64,000 bases of DNA. Origin: JBPRGG01 sp051418075 (GTDB taxonomy: Bacteria > Bacteroidota > Bacteroidia > Cytophagales > Cyclobacteriaceae). Under the pieces are notes generated by a model. The model worked only from the letters and a program-made list of their open reading frames with translations, searched no databases and was not told where the DNA came from. Shown piece by piece: positions 18,601 through 26,498 of this stretch (within the stretch, counting starts at the first letter, position 1; every line of letters begins with the position of its first letter). The translations under genes were made by a program, and so were the position numbers. The stretch lies in NCBI GenBank assembly GCA_051418075.1, contig JBPRGG010000052.1, forward strand, positions 87,346 to 151,345. The letters run 5' to 3'.

Positions 18601-20179
18601 TGGACGGGTAAGAAATTCCACACCGGGGGTAGGTTTGATTTCTCCGCCACCTCATCACGACATCTACTCCATAGAAGACCTGGCTCAATTGATATTTGAT
18701 TTGAAAAACTCTAACCGGGCCGCCCGGGTGAATGTAAAATTAGTGGCAGAAGCAGGTGTTGGTACGATTGCTGCTGGGGTGTCCAAAGCACATGCTGATG
18801 TGGTATTAATCTCAGGTCATGATGGCGGTACCGGAGCATCTCCTATCAGTTCAATACATCATGCCGGTTTACCCTGGGAGTTGGGAATAGCTGAAACCCA
18901 TCAGACCCTGGTAAAGAATAATCTTCGCAGCCGGATCGTAGTTCAAACTGACGGAAAAATTATGACAGGCCGTGATCTGGCAGTTGCCGCCCTTTTGGGA
19001 GCTGAAGAATGGGGCGTATCTACTGCAGCTTTAATAGTAGAAGGCTGTATCATGATGCGAAAATGTCATCTCAATACTTGTCCTGTGGGTATTGCCACCC
19101 AGCGGCCTGAATTGAGAGAACAATTTAATGGAAAGGCTGACTATGTGGTGAACTTTTTCAACTTCCTGGCCGAGGAATTGCGGGAAATTATGGCGGAGTT
19201 AGGTTTCAGGACCGTCGATGAAATGATTGGCCAGGTTGATATCCTGAAAATGGTGGAAGATATTGAACATTGGAAGATCAAACAGGTAGATTTAAGTCCC
19301 ATGCTTTATAAAGAGCCGGCCAAACCCTGGATTGGACTTTATAAGCAAATGGAACAAGACCATGCTCTGGACAGAGTACTTGATTGGAAACTGATGGAAG
19401 TAGCCATACCAGCACTGGAGAATGGTGAAAAAGTTTTTGCTGAATTTGAAATTTGCAATACAGACCGGGCTACCGGAACAATTTTATCTAATGAAGTTTC
19501 CAAAAAATTTGAGAAGGAGGGATTGCCTGACAGCACCGTCAACTTCAAATTCAGGGGTTCAGCCGGACAAAGCTTTGCTGCCTTTGGGGCTCCCGGTTTA
19601 AAATTTGAACTGGAAGGAGAGGCCAATGATTATTTTGGCAAAGGATTGTCCGGGGCTAAACTGGTGGTATATCCTGACAGAAGCTCTCAATTCAGAGCTA
19701 ATGAAAACATCATTATTGGAAATGTGGCTTTTTATGGAGCTACGGCTGGTGAAGCCTATATCAGGGGGCTGGCCGGAGAAAGGTTCTGTGTCAGGAATTC
19801 CGGGGCTAAAGCTGTGGTGGAAGGCGTAGGAGATCATGGTTGTGAATATATGACAGGTGGGGTGGCAGTGATCCTGGGAGATACTGGCAGGAATTTTGCC
19901 GCAGGTATGAGCGGTGGCGTAGCCTATGTATATGACCCTCAGCAGAAATTTCACCAGTACTGTAATATGGAATTGGTGGATTTTGATCCACTGGAATTTG
20001 AAGATGTTGATACATTAAGGAGATTAATAGAAAATCATTTCAAATATACCAAAAGTAATGTGGCAGAAGAAATCCTGGCCAACTGGCGGAATACTTTAGA
20101 ACATTTTGTAAAAGTTATGCCAAGAGAGTATAAAGCTGCCTTACTGAGAAAGCAGTCAAACATAAAAGAAGCAATTTAA
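15656..20179 (+). CDS. gltB: Glutamate synthase large subunit GltB
   Basis: The 1507-residue large subunit releases ammonia from glutamine, channels it, and makes glutamate from 2-oxoglutarate at FMN. A class II amidotransferase domain comes first, with the catalytic Cys19 in HDACGIGFV; the 18 residues before it are probably a propeptide removed on maturation. The central and FMN-binding synthase domains follow (GGKSNSGEGGED, AKPGEGGQLPG, HDGGTGASP), then the 3Fe-4S cysteines in CIMMRKCHLNTC, then the GXGXG repeat domain at the C-terminus. An alternative ATG lies 12 bases downstream. gltD begins 15 bases after the stop. Confidence 0.97.
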   Translation: MKDSMDKNLYVPELEHDACGIGFVAHLKGKKSHEVIEDAITMLENMEHRGACGCEPETGDGAGIMIQMPHEFFAREAKKLKIDLPSFGNYGVGMVFFPKDENIRNDCKTILNINIRKLGFELLGYRRVPTNSEGVGDTALSKEPVIEQVFVKHKELVDDPESLERKLYVLRRYTTHTVAKTVPNSQDDFYIPTFSHKILAYKGQLTTYQLKNYFLDLRDERLQSAIALIHSRFSTNTFPKWKLAQPFRYIAHNGEINTIKGNVNWMRSNESILESTLFTREEIQMLLPICDAEHSDSANLDSMIELLVMGGRSLPHVLMMLIPEAWQEHDLMDETKRAFYQYHATLMEPWDGPASICFTDGKVVGATLDRNGLRPSRYCLTEDHKLVMASEAGALPVDQSKVILKGRLQPGRMFVADLEQGRIISDEELKQDICSRKPYAEWIQNNETHIDSLPVPDQFTYEFDHSTLLRRQHAFGYTEEDLKVLIQPMIQTGKEPIGSMGADNPLAILSDQSQHLSNYFKQLFAQVSNPPIDPIRERLVMSLYTSVGRTWNILSETPLHCKAIYLPQPVLSNEELEKIRQVKHTNFRVKTIQAVFEVSDDPKNLENALDRICRDADHAIIDEGNNILIISDRTMDEKHAPIPSLLAVGAIHHHLIRNGRRVRAGLIVESGDTRETHHFATLIGFGANGINPYLALETITDQVRQGKVDEPISVEKAISNYIKAVGSGLLKIFSKMGISTLQSYHGAQIFEAIGLNKNVIDKCFAGTISRIEGIGFDGIAKETLIKHRLAYPTSHILNKRLVVGGIYQWKRRGEFHLVNPETVHLLQKSTRINDYSLFKQYSSLVNNQTRKACTLRGLLEFKKRKSIPLDEVEPKEKIFKRFATGAMSFGSISHEAHSTLAIAMNRIGGKSNSGEGGEDEIRFKRKPNGDWERSAIKQVASGRFGVTSYYLTNADELQIKIAQGAKPGEGGQLPGHKVDDWIGRVRNSTPGVGLISPPPHHDIYSIEDLAQLIFDLKNSNRAARVNVKLVAEAGVGTIAAGVSKAHADVVLISGHDGGTGASPISSIHHAGLPWELGIAETHQTLVKNNLRSRIVVQTDGKIMTGRDLAVAALLGAEEWGVSTAALIVEGCIMMRKCHLNTCPVGIATQRPELREQFNGKADYVVNFFNFLAEELREIMAELGFRTVDEMIGQVDILKMVEDIEHWKIKQVDLSPMLYKEPAKPWIGLYKQMEQDHALDRVLDWKLMEVAIPALENGEKVFAEFEICNTDRATGTILSNEVSKKFEKEGLPDSTVNFKFRGSAGQSFAAFGAPGLKFELEGEANDYFGKGLSGAKLVVYPDRSSQFRANENIIIGNVAFYGATAGEAYIRGLAGERFCVRNSGAKAVVEGVGDHGCEYMTGGVAVILGDTGRNFAAGMSGGVAYVYDPQQKFHQYCNMELVDFDPLEFEDVDTLRRLIENHFKYTKSNVAEEILANWRNTLEHFVKVMPREYKAALLRKQSNIKEAI

Positions 20180-20194
20180 AGCAGGAGAAAGAAT

Positions 20195-21709
20195 ATGGGA
20201 AAAATAACTGGATTTTTAGAATTTGACAGAGAATTACCCCGCAGCAGGGATCCTAAGGAAAGGGTCAATGATTATAATGAATTATACCTTGATTTTGATC
20301 AGGTAAAAACTAAAAATCAGGCTGCCCGGTGTATGGATTGTGGTATTCCATTTTGTCATAGCGGATGTCCTTTGGGAAATATAATTCCGGAGTTTAATGA
20401 TGCCGTATATCAGGAGGATTGGGAACTGGCTTTTGAGATACTTAATTCCACCAATAATTTTCCGGAATTTACCGGAAGGATTTGCCCGGCTCCCTGTGAA
20501 GGATCTTGTGTTTTAGGTATCAATAAGCCCCCGGTGGCTATAGAGCATATAGAAAAATCAATAGCCGAAAAGGCCTTCGAACTGAACCTGATCCGGGCTA
20601 ACATTCCGGATGTACGTACCGGTAAAAAAGTAGCTGTGATCGGATCCGGTCCTGCTGGTTTGGCTGCAGCGGCTCAATTGAATAAGGCCGGTCATTGGGT
20701 TACCGTTTTTGAACGGGCGGATCGACTGGGAGGATTGTTAAGATATGGTATTCCTGATTTCAAGCTGGAAAAATGGGTGGTGGAAAGGCGGATAAAAGTT
20801 ATGGAAGAAGAAGGTATTACCTTTAAGACCAATGCCAACGTGGGGCATAATATTTCTGTAGAATCATTAGATCAGGAATTTGATGCCATTGTTCTGTGCG
20901 GTGGTTCTACCGTTCCCAGAGATTTACCCATTCCCGGCCGGGAATTTAAAGGTATTCATTATGCCATGGATTTTCTGACGCAGCAAAATAAAAAAGTGTC
21001 AGGAGATGAATATATTCTGGTAAATCATAAAGGACAAGAACTAAAAGAGCCAATTTCAGCCTATAATAAAAATGTGGTGGTGATAGGGGGAGGTGATACA
21101 GGCTCCGATTGTGTAGGGACATCCAACCGGCACAAGGCCAAATCCGTAACTCAGATTGAGCTTTTGACCAAGCCACCGGAAAAACGCGATGTGCATAACC
21201 CCTGGCCTGAATGGCCTATGACTTTGAAATCCTCTTCATCTCATGAAGAAGGTTGTGAACGGCATTGGGCTTTGCTTACCAAAGAATTTGTGGGGGATGA
21301 ACAGGGAAATCTAACCGGGATAAAATTGGTAAATATAGAATGGCAAACGCCTAAACCGGGAGAACGTCCTCGATTTGTGGAAATTGAAGGTACAGAAAGG
21401 GTGATTCCCTGTGAGCTTGCTTTGCTTGCTATAGGCTTTTCTTATCCTGATCCTGATGGTGCCCTGGCCCAATTACAAGTGGAATTGGATATCAGAGGAA
21501 ATGTAAAAACTGATAATTACCAGACCACTGTAGAAAAGGTGTTTGCTGCCGGTGATATGCGACGAGGACAATCATTGGTAGTTTGGGCTATTTCAGAAGG
21601 CAGAGAAGCTGCACGTGCAGTAGATGAATACCTGATGGGAGAATCTAATCTAGAAGCCAAAGATGTATCATATATAAATCTGGATAGATATAATCAGGAA
21701 TCTGTTTAA
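20195..21709 (+). CDS. gltD: Glutamate synthase small subunit GltD
   Basis: The 504-residue electron-input subunit takes electrons from NAD(P)H through FAD and iron-sulfur clusters to GltB. The N-terminal cluster region shows CMDCGIPFCHSGCPLGN (Cys46, 49, 54, 58) and CPAPCEGSCVLG. An FAD site (VIGSGPAGLAAAAQL) and a second dinucleotide site (VVIGGGDTGSDCVGTS) follow, with the C-terminal VFAAGDMRRGQSLVVWAI typical of the family. It forms an operon with gltB, and a strong terminator follows. Confidence 0.97.
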   Translation: MGKITGFLEFDRELPRSRDPKERVNDYNELYLDFDQVKTKNQAARCMDCGIPFCHSGCPLGNIIPEFNDAVYQEDWELAFEILNSTNNFPEFTGRICPAPCEGSCVLGINKPPVAIEHIEKSIAEKAFELNLIRANIPDVRTGKKVAVIGSGPAGLAAAAQLNKAGHWVTVFERADRLGGLLRYGIPDFKLEKWVVERRIKVMEEEGITFKTNANVGHNISVESLDQEFDAIVLCGGSTVPRDLPIPGREFKGIHYAMDFLTQQNKKVSGDEYILVNHKGQELKEPISAYNKNVVVIGGGDTGSDCVGTSNRHKAKSVTQIELLTKPPEKRDVHNPWPEWPMTLKSSSSHEEGCERHWALLTKEFVGDEQGNLTGIKLVNIEWQTPKPGERPRFVEIEGTERVIPCELALLAIGFSYPDPDGALAQLQVELDIRGNVKTDNYQTTVEKVFAAGDMRRGQSLVVWAISEGREAARAVDEYLMGESNLEAKDVSYINLDRYNQESV

Positions 21710-21739
21710 GGAATATATTTTTATCGTAATAATTTTGGT

Positions 21740-21767
21740 AAAGGCTGTGAATATTCACAGCCTTTTT
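21740..21767. terminator. Bidirectional terminator between gltD and pfkB
   Basis: The arms aaggctgtgaat and attcacagcctt form a 12-bp perfect stem without unpaired bases between the arms, followed by a T-run on the plus strand and an A-rich approach. It sits between the two convergent stops, 30 bases after gltD. Confidence 0.9.
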
Positions 21768-21776
21768 GTTTCACCT

Positions 21777-22721
21777 TTACTCCAGAGGACAAGTTTCCAG
21801 GATCCATTGATACAGGTTATCAGCATCTTCTTTTCGACATAGCTCAGATCCGGCGGTCATAGTAGCAGCGGTCCCGGTGGCTACGCCATATCTGACCATT
21901 TCCCGCAGTGATTTACCCCGGGCCAGGCTTAAAACCAAACCGGCCACCATACTGTCTCCTGCACCCACCACGCTTTTTTTATGAACAGTAGGAGATGGTA
22001 TGTGTTCTTTAAAATCTTCTGTAACCAATAAGGCACCCCCAGGCCCCAAAGAGACCACTACTACCTCACAATTACCATTATGGATAATATCCCTGGCCAG
22101 TTTTTCAACCATATCCATTTCCACTGATTCTACTCCGGCCAGCCTGCTCAATTCACCCAGATTAGGCTTAAGCAGATAAACGCCTTCATTAGCCCCTTTC
22201 TCTAAAGCTTCACCGGAAGTGTCCAGGATAAATTTAGCGCCATGTTCTTTGGCTATTTTGGCCAGTTCACCATAAAAATCACCGGGTAATCCAGGAGGTA
22301 GACTTCCGCTGGCAACCATAATGGCCGGCTTGGGATCAAGATTACGCAAAATATCCAGGGTTTTATCTTTTTCAGATTCAGAAAGTTGTGCTCCCGACAT
22401 TCCAAATCTGTAGTGCTGGTCAGAAGAAGTTTCTACAATCATCAGGTTTTCCCGGGTTTGATCTTCAATATCAATGGTAAATTGATGAATATCTTCCTCA
22501 GAAAGCAGGTCTTTAAAATACTGGCCCGTATGCCCTCCCTTGGTATAAATGGCCAGTGATTTTCCTCCTAATTTTTTCAATGCCCTGGAAACATTTATGC
22601 CTCCTCCTCCTGGCTCAAAACGCACATTGCTGCTACGTAATTTTTTATCCGGTATTAATTTTTCTACTGCTGCACTTTTATCCAGGGCCGGATTTAATGT
22701 AATAGTAACGATATGATCCAT
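21777..22721 (-). CDS. pfkB: 6-phosphofructokinase of the PfkB (Pfk-2) type
   Basis: A 314-residue ribokinase-fold sugar-phosphate kinase. The N-terminal FEPGGGGINVSRALKKLGG, the middle ASGSLPPG and SSGEAL-like DTSGEAL, and the C-terminal VVGAGDSMVAG (catalytic Asp256) and MVRYGVATGTAATMTAGSELC follow E. coli PfkB closely in order and wording. I therefore prefer fructose-6-phosphate phosphorylation over 1-phosphofructokinase or tagatose-6-phosphate kinase, which share the fold. No fructose PTS or sugar operon is adjacent. It is a single-gene unit convergent with gltD. Confidence 0.82.
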   Translation of the reverse strand: MDHIVTITLNPALDKSAAVEKLIPDKKLRSSNVRFEPGGGGINVSRALKKLGGKSLAIYTKGGHTGQYFKDLLSEEDIHQFTIDIEDQTRENLMIVETSSDQHYRFGMSGAQLSESEKDKTLDILRNLDPKPAIMVASGSLPPGLPGDFYGELAKIAKEHGAKFILDTSGEALEKGANEGVYLLKPNLGELSRLAGVESVEMDMVEKLARDIIHNGNCEVVVVSLGPGGALLVTEDFKEHIPSPTVHKKSVVGAGDSMVAGLVLSLARGKSLREMVRYGVATGTAATMTAGSELCRKEDADNLYQWILETCPLE

Positions 22722-23406
22722 AGTGGGTATAATTAAAAAATAAGTCAGCCTCTGGAGAGACCGACCTTAAAATTCTCAAAACTAAGATAGCATTTATTCG
22801 GTTAATTTTAATAACCTTAAATTATAACGGTTTGTTTAAAAAATTTTTAAAAAAAAGTAGTTTTGCAATAGAATGAAAGCCAAGGGATAGCGCTAGGTGT
22901 ACATTGGTCTTTTCATTGGCCAATTAACTTAAAAGTTTTGATTCCATATCCGTAGGAATTATGATTTTTTTCCCCTTTTTCAAAATCATAATTTCTTTTT
23001 TGTTGTCGTTCAGTATCAGACTAATAACTACGGGAATAAATAAAAGAATCCAGATCATGTTTTTATGCTTTATTAGTTGTGAGGTTATAAAATTGATTTA
23101 TTTCTTCCTCATATTCAATCAGTTAATTATTTAAAAATTACTGAAGTAATATTTTCTGATTTTTGACCGGCTCCTGCCGCTTATTCTTAAATGGGAAAAG
23201 ATTTTTCCAGGTTTTTGATTATCAGAGGGTTGTAAGATAAGTGCAAAAATTCTACAAATTGAGGTGGATTTTTCCCTTTTTTCAAATACCATTATGAGTA
23301 TCATATAAATTTTCCTCTTTCAAGTTGTTGACAGACAGCTATTTACTGTCTCGGATGCTTTTGGCATAGTTTTTCTTTAGGTATGGAGAGAACAAACTGT
23401 TGATTT
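22722..23406. other. 685-base gap with a possible small ORF and inverted repeats
   Basis: Apart from the putative 44-residue ORF (22924-23058, minus) no gene is evident. The region holds a palindrome attggccaat (22915-22924) and a 12-bp inverted repeat, aattatgatttt (22957-22968) with aaaatcataatt (22982-22993), followed by a T-rich tract. Bases 23326-23331 read ttgaca but have no matching -10. The promoters for pfkB and for the 157-residue gene must lie at its two ends. Confidence 0.5.
22924..23058 (-). CDS. Possible 44-residue single-pass membrane protein
   Basis: A short frame starting at ATG 23058 encodes a hydrophobic start (MIWILLFIPVVISLIL), a short polar turn (NDNKKE) and a basic tail (LKKGKKIIIPTD) before the stop. 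This is a believable tiny membrane protein in an otherwise empty gap. No homologue is recognised, the start has no strong ribosome site, and part of its sequence overlaps an inverted repeat. It may be chance. Confidence 0.35.
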   Translation of the reverse strand: MIWILLFIPVVISLILNDNKKEIMILKKGKKIIIPTDMESKLLS

Positions 23407-23880
23407 ATGACAAAGCCTATTGGAAAGCCAGTTCAAGCCACCAATTTCCTGGCAGAAATCTGCCGGATCAGACAAAACTGGTACAGTAATCTAAATCTTT
23501 TTTATAAAGCACCTGAATTAAATGCTTTTTTTAAAGCCAATATGAAGGAAAATGCGTATTATCTGAACCATTTTATAGCTAACCAGGGTTTATTGAAAAA
23601 ATGTTTTGGTCAAAAAAAATCACTAAAAAACCAGTTGAAAAAACTTCAAAGACCTCAGGTTTGTCCTTTTGAACCTATTGATTTTCAACTGGATCAGTGC
23701 GAAGACCTGGAGGATATTTCCATCACCATCATAGAAGTGATTACAGACTTGGGCATACCGGAACAGTTGGAAGAGTCCATCCACCATTTTTTGCTTCACC
23801 TCATAAATTCCTATACCAAGATTGTAAGTTTAAAGGTCCAGCATTATCCTGAAGTTTATGCGCTTAATGAGCCTGAATAA
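23407..23880 (+). CDS. Hypothetical helical protein
   Basis: A 157-residue soluble protein that I do not recognise. It is mostly helical by composition, with no signal peptide or membrane segment. Notable stretches are LAEICRIRQNWYSNLNLFYKA, a lysine-rich section (KKCFGQKKSLKNQLKKLQ) and an acidic section (QCEDLEDISITIIEVITDLG). Three cysteines are scattered without a metal-site pattern. It lies 63 bases before the redoxin gene on the same strand, so cotranscription is possible. The uninterrupted length and codon use make it a likely real gene. Confidence 0.6.
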   Translation: MTKPIGKPVQATNFLAEICRIRQNWYSNLNLFYKAPELNAFFKANMKENAYYLNHFIANQGLLKKCFGQKKSLKNQLKKLQRPQVCPFEPIDFQLDQCEDLEDISITIIEVITDLGIPEQLEESIHHFLLHLINSYTKIVSLKVQHYPEVYALNEPE

Positions 23881-23943
23881 TTTTCTATCTGTCTATTCTT
23901 TCATATTTTTGTCCTTATTATAAAACTAAAACTTGATTTTTAT

Positions 23944-24504
23944 ATGGCAGCCACACCTTCCATTATGGTAGAACTGGGAACCAAAGCGCCTCAGTTTGCC
24001 TTGCCAGATGTTGTATCGGGACAAGAACTTTTTTTGGATCAATTGAAATCACCAAAGGCCACCCTGATCATGTTTATTTGCAATCATTGTCCTTATGTGT
24101 TGCATATCATAGATAAAGTATCGGATATTGCAAAAAATTATCAGGGTAAAGGAGTTGCTTTTGTGGCCATTAGTTCAAATGATATTCAGAATTACCCCCA
24201 GGATGATCCTGAACTTATGAAAGATTTTGCCCGGGACCATCATTTTACTTTTCCCTATCTGTATGACGAAACCCAGGAGGTAGCTAAATCTTATCAGGCA
24301 GCTTGTACCCCTGATCTTTATTTGTTTGATGGAGATTTGAACCTGGTCTACCGGGGCCAATTTGATGACTCCAGGCCCAAAAATGATCAACCTGTAACAG
24401 GCCGGGATTTAATGGCTGCTCTGGATGATGTTTTGGCTGGTCGGGAGGTGAATCCACAGCAGTTGCCCAGTATCGGCTGTAATATAAAATGGAAACGTGT
24501 TTGA
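23944..24504 (+). CDS. Thioredoxin-like redoxin (AhpC/TSA type, PRX-like)
   Basis: A 186-residue thioredoxin-fold protein with no signal peptide, so probably cytoplasmic. It opens with the redoxin words LGTKAPQFALPDVVSG and carries a CxxC pair in FICNHCPYVLH (about residues 45-55). Further motifs are VAISSND, the cis-proline-type CTPDLYLFDGD and LVYRGQFDDSRP. These match the PRX-like family often annotated as thioredoxin family protein. A peroxidase or disulfide role is possible; the family has no firm function. The DUF89 gene converges on it. Confidence 0.82.
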   Translation: MAATPSIMVELGTKAPQFALPDVVSGQELFLDQLKSPKATLIMFICNHCPYVLHIIDKVSDIAKNYQGKGVAFVAISSNDIQNYPQDDPELMKDFARDHHFTFPYLYDETQEVAKSYQAACTPDLYLFDGDLNLVYRGQFDDSRPKNDQPVTGRDLMAALDDVLAGREVNPQQLPSIGCNIKWKRV

Positions 24505-24566
24505 TGTTTAATCCATCATCCTTAGCTATGTCCTGCAATGGATCAAGAGGGAAAGGGATAATTCAT

Positions 24567-25472
24567 TTAATCAGTTATATGCTTGCAAATAAAATCACCT
24601 TGACTCAAATTCAATTCCCTGGCCACAATAGGACATTTGGTTAAAAGCAGAAAATATATATTTTTATCCCGATGATGATTCAGGGTTTCAAAATTACCCT
24701 GCCCTTTGGATATTATCAGATCTGCCTGTTGAAATAATTCAATAAATGCGAGAGAAGTATGTTCCAGCAGAGTACCGGGTGAGCCATCGCCATTGGAGAT
24801 CACCGGGACCAGTTCCGGTAAACCAACATCCACCGCATCAGCCATTGTGGCATCATTGATAATGGGCATTCCCCGGACTACTGCAGTTATTTTATCAGGA
24901 TCGAACAACTGATGTTCCAGCATGATTTGTATAAATAGTTTATCCAATACAATTTCACCTGTATTATCCAGCAAGTACAGAATACTTCGGTTTTCTTTCA
25001 GGTCATTTAATAACCGATCTATATGATTTACTTTGATTTCGGTTTCAATAGCTTTATGAACCGTTTCTTCAATATTCATCTGATGTTTCATACCCAGGTC
25101 TATCACATTGCCGGAAATAGATAATTTTAAAGCAGCTAATACTGGATCCGGGTGATTTTTAACCAGATCATAAAACAGAGCGTATTTTTCAAGCATCGAC
25201 TGGTTATGCTTTTTTTTCAAATCCAGGTAAGGGTCATTGTTTTGCAGGATCCGTTTGAGTTGCTGGTGAGAATGACGGGCAATAGCCGGAGGTGGTATAC
25301 TGTAATCTAATTGAGATAAATATTCCAGATAGGCCCGGATTTCTGTTTGTTGTACTTCTTCAGCTACATTAAAGGTCTGCATCAGATCAATAAATCCATG
25401 GAGTGAGCATTCAAGGCAAGTGAGTCTGGTTCTCATATCAACATAAGTTAGCGGTATTTTAAATCTAATCAT
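24567..25472 (-). CDS. DUF89-family metal-dependent phosphatase
   Basis: A 301-residue protein of the DUF89/ARMT1-like family, which includes damage-control phosphatases acting on unwanted sugar phosphates and related metabolites. The metal-site motifs are YLLDNTGEIVLDKL (Asp-Asn and Glu), VVRGMPIINDATMADA and ISKGQGNFETL. The N-terminal LTCLECSLHGF resembles the CxxC start of AF1104-like members. An internal ATG at 25436 (MRTRLTCLEC) fits the family start better than the ATG at 25472, so the first 12 residues are doubtful. The substrate is unknown. Confidence 0.82.
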   Translation of the reverse strand: MIRFKIPLTYVDMRTRLTCLECSLHGFIDLMQTFNVAEEVQQTEIRAYLEYLSQLDYSIPPPAIARHSHQQLKRILQNNDPYLDLKKKHNQSMLEKYALFYDLVKNHPDPVLAALKLSISGNVIDLGMKHQMNIEETVHKAIETEIKVNHIDRLLNDLKENRSILYLLDNTGEIVLDKLFIQIMLEHQLFDPDKITAVVRGMPIINDATMADAVDVGLPELVPVISNGDGSPGTLLEHTSLAFIELFQQADLIISKGQGNFETLNHHRDKNIYFLLLTKCPIVARELNLSQGDFICKHITD

Positions 25473-25747
25473 TTAATCGACATTTTTCAAACCGGATATT
25501 TCCGAAAAAAATTTTTTGGCTTCATCAGGCTCATTTTTGAACTACATTTTTGTGTTTTTTTCGGGTGACGCATTTTATTCATTCTTTGGAAGGTCATAAA
25601 TTAGGGTTTGGTTGCATATTTGATTGAAATAGCTATTGTATTGCAGTGAATATAAAATTATATTTTGATAATATATGCATGAGCAAAATAAACTAATTTT
25701 ATTTTACAATCGTTCTCTGTTCAAAAGGATCTAAATTTTTAAATAAC

Positions 25748-26101
25748 ATGAAAAAGATTGAAGCACTCATCAGAAAAGAAAAATTTGAACAAGTAAAGGA
25801 CGCTTTACATCAGCAAGGTCTGGACTTTTTTACCTACCATGAAGTTTTTGGTGTAGGTCATCAGGAGCCCAAAAAAGAACAATACCGCGGCACTACTTAC
25901 CTGGTGGATGCGTTTAAACGAATCCACATTACCATTGTAGTGGGAGAAACCAAATTGGACAGTATCTTGAATATCATACTGGATAAAGCCCATACCGGCC
26001 AGGTAGGTGACGGAAAAATACTGATTTCTGATGTTGAAAAAATGATCAGGATCAGAGATGGTAAAACCAATGAAAAAGCGCTGGATCTTGCTCTGATTTA
26101 A
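25748..26101 (+). CDS. PII family nitrogen regulatory protein
   Basis: A 117-residue PII signal protein (GlnB/GlnK family), a trimer that senses 2-oxoglutarate, ATP and ADP. The T-loop keeps Tyr51, the residue uridylylated in proteobacteria, but the loop wording HQEPKKEQYRGTTY is unusual, with Thr at position 50 where Glu is common. The B-loop AHTGQVGDGK with Lys90 and the C-loop Arg101 and Arg103 for ATP binding are intact. No ammonium transporter or glutamine synthetase gene is adjacent, so whether it acts as GlnB or GlnK cannot be decided. A long hairpin follows the stop. Confidence 0.9.
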   Translation: MKKIEALIRKEKFEQVKDALHQQGLDFFTYHEVFGVGHQEPKKEQYRGTTYLVDAFKRIHITIVVGETKLDSILNIILDKAHTGQVGDGKILISDVEKMIRIRDGKTNEKALDLALI

Positions 26102-26121
26102 TTTAGCTGAATTTTTTAATC

Positions 26122-26169
26122 AGATTGGTATTTCTTTGCGAGCGCCAGCCTTAAAAGAAGTACCAATCT
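26122..26169. terminator. Long hairpin downstream of the PII gene
   Basis: The arms at 26122-26136 (agattggtatttctt) and 26155-26169 (aagaagtaccaatct) pair over 15 bp with one G-U wobble around an 18-base loop. It begins 20 bases after the PII stop. There is no T-run right after it, so it may be a stabilising 3' hairpin or a factor-dependent end rather than a classical intrinsic terminator. Confidence 0.55.
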
Positions 26170-26413
26170 TGCTGACTATATAATTCCATTTAGTTTTTTA
26201 TGTGTTTTAAAACATGTTTTTTTACATGTTATTTTTTTCAACATTTTAAAATGCCCATATAGGGGCACCTTTTATAATTTCCCGACATAATCAAGAAATA
26301 GATAAAAATAAACACAATTTGGACCTGAATTTGCTCTCTACACATTAAAAATTGGAAATATTTATTAAACAGATGTTAAAGAGTTCAATAATTTGTTTGA
26401 ATTAATGGTCAAT

Positions 26414-26433
26414 AATATGATAAATATCATATT
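26414..26433. promoter_or_regulatory. 20-base palindrome upstream of hemN (candidate operator)
   Basis: Bases 26414-26433 form a perfect inverted repeat with 9-bp arms (aatatgata and tatcatatt) around two A residues. The core atgataaatatcat resembles the TTGATNNNNATCAA layout of CRP/FNR-family sites, with one change in each half. It ends 65 bases before the hemN ATG. HemN acts in the absence of oxygen and is FNR-controlled in some bacteria, so an FNR-like operator is a reasonable guess only. Confidence 0.4.
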
Positions 26434-26498
26434 TTAAGTGAATAAAATTTTGTAATATTTGAATTATATTGAATAAGCATTTGTATACATTTATGGCT

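Larger units (their letters stand above)
26102..26498. other. Regulatory gap between the PII gene and hemN
   Basis: No gene is seen. The gap holds a 15-bp hairpin at its left end, a smaller tgccc/gggca hairpin (26252-26267) followed by ccttttat, and a 20-base inverted repeat at 26414-26433 just upstream of hemN. The rest is AT-rich with no clean TAnnTTTG box; taatatttg (26453-26461 region) is the nearest match. Confidence 0.5.

Noticed and set aside
22915..22924. Palindrome attggccaat as an operator
   Set aside because: A 10-base palindrome is expected by chance in a window of this size and has no promoter next to it.
23326..23354. Sigma70-like ttgaca promoter for the 157-residue gene
   Set aside because: There is no matching -10, and the main sigma factor of Bacteroidota uses a different consensus.
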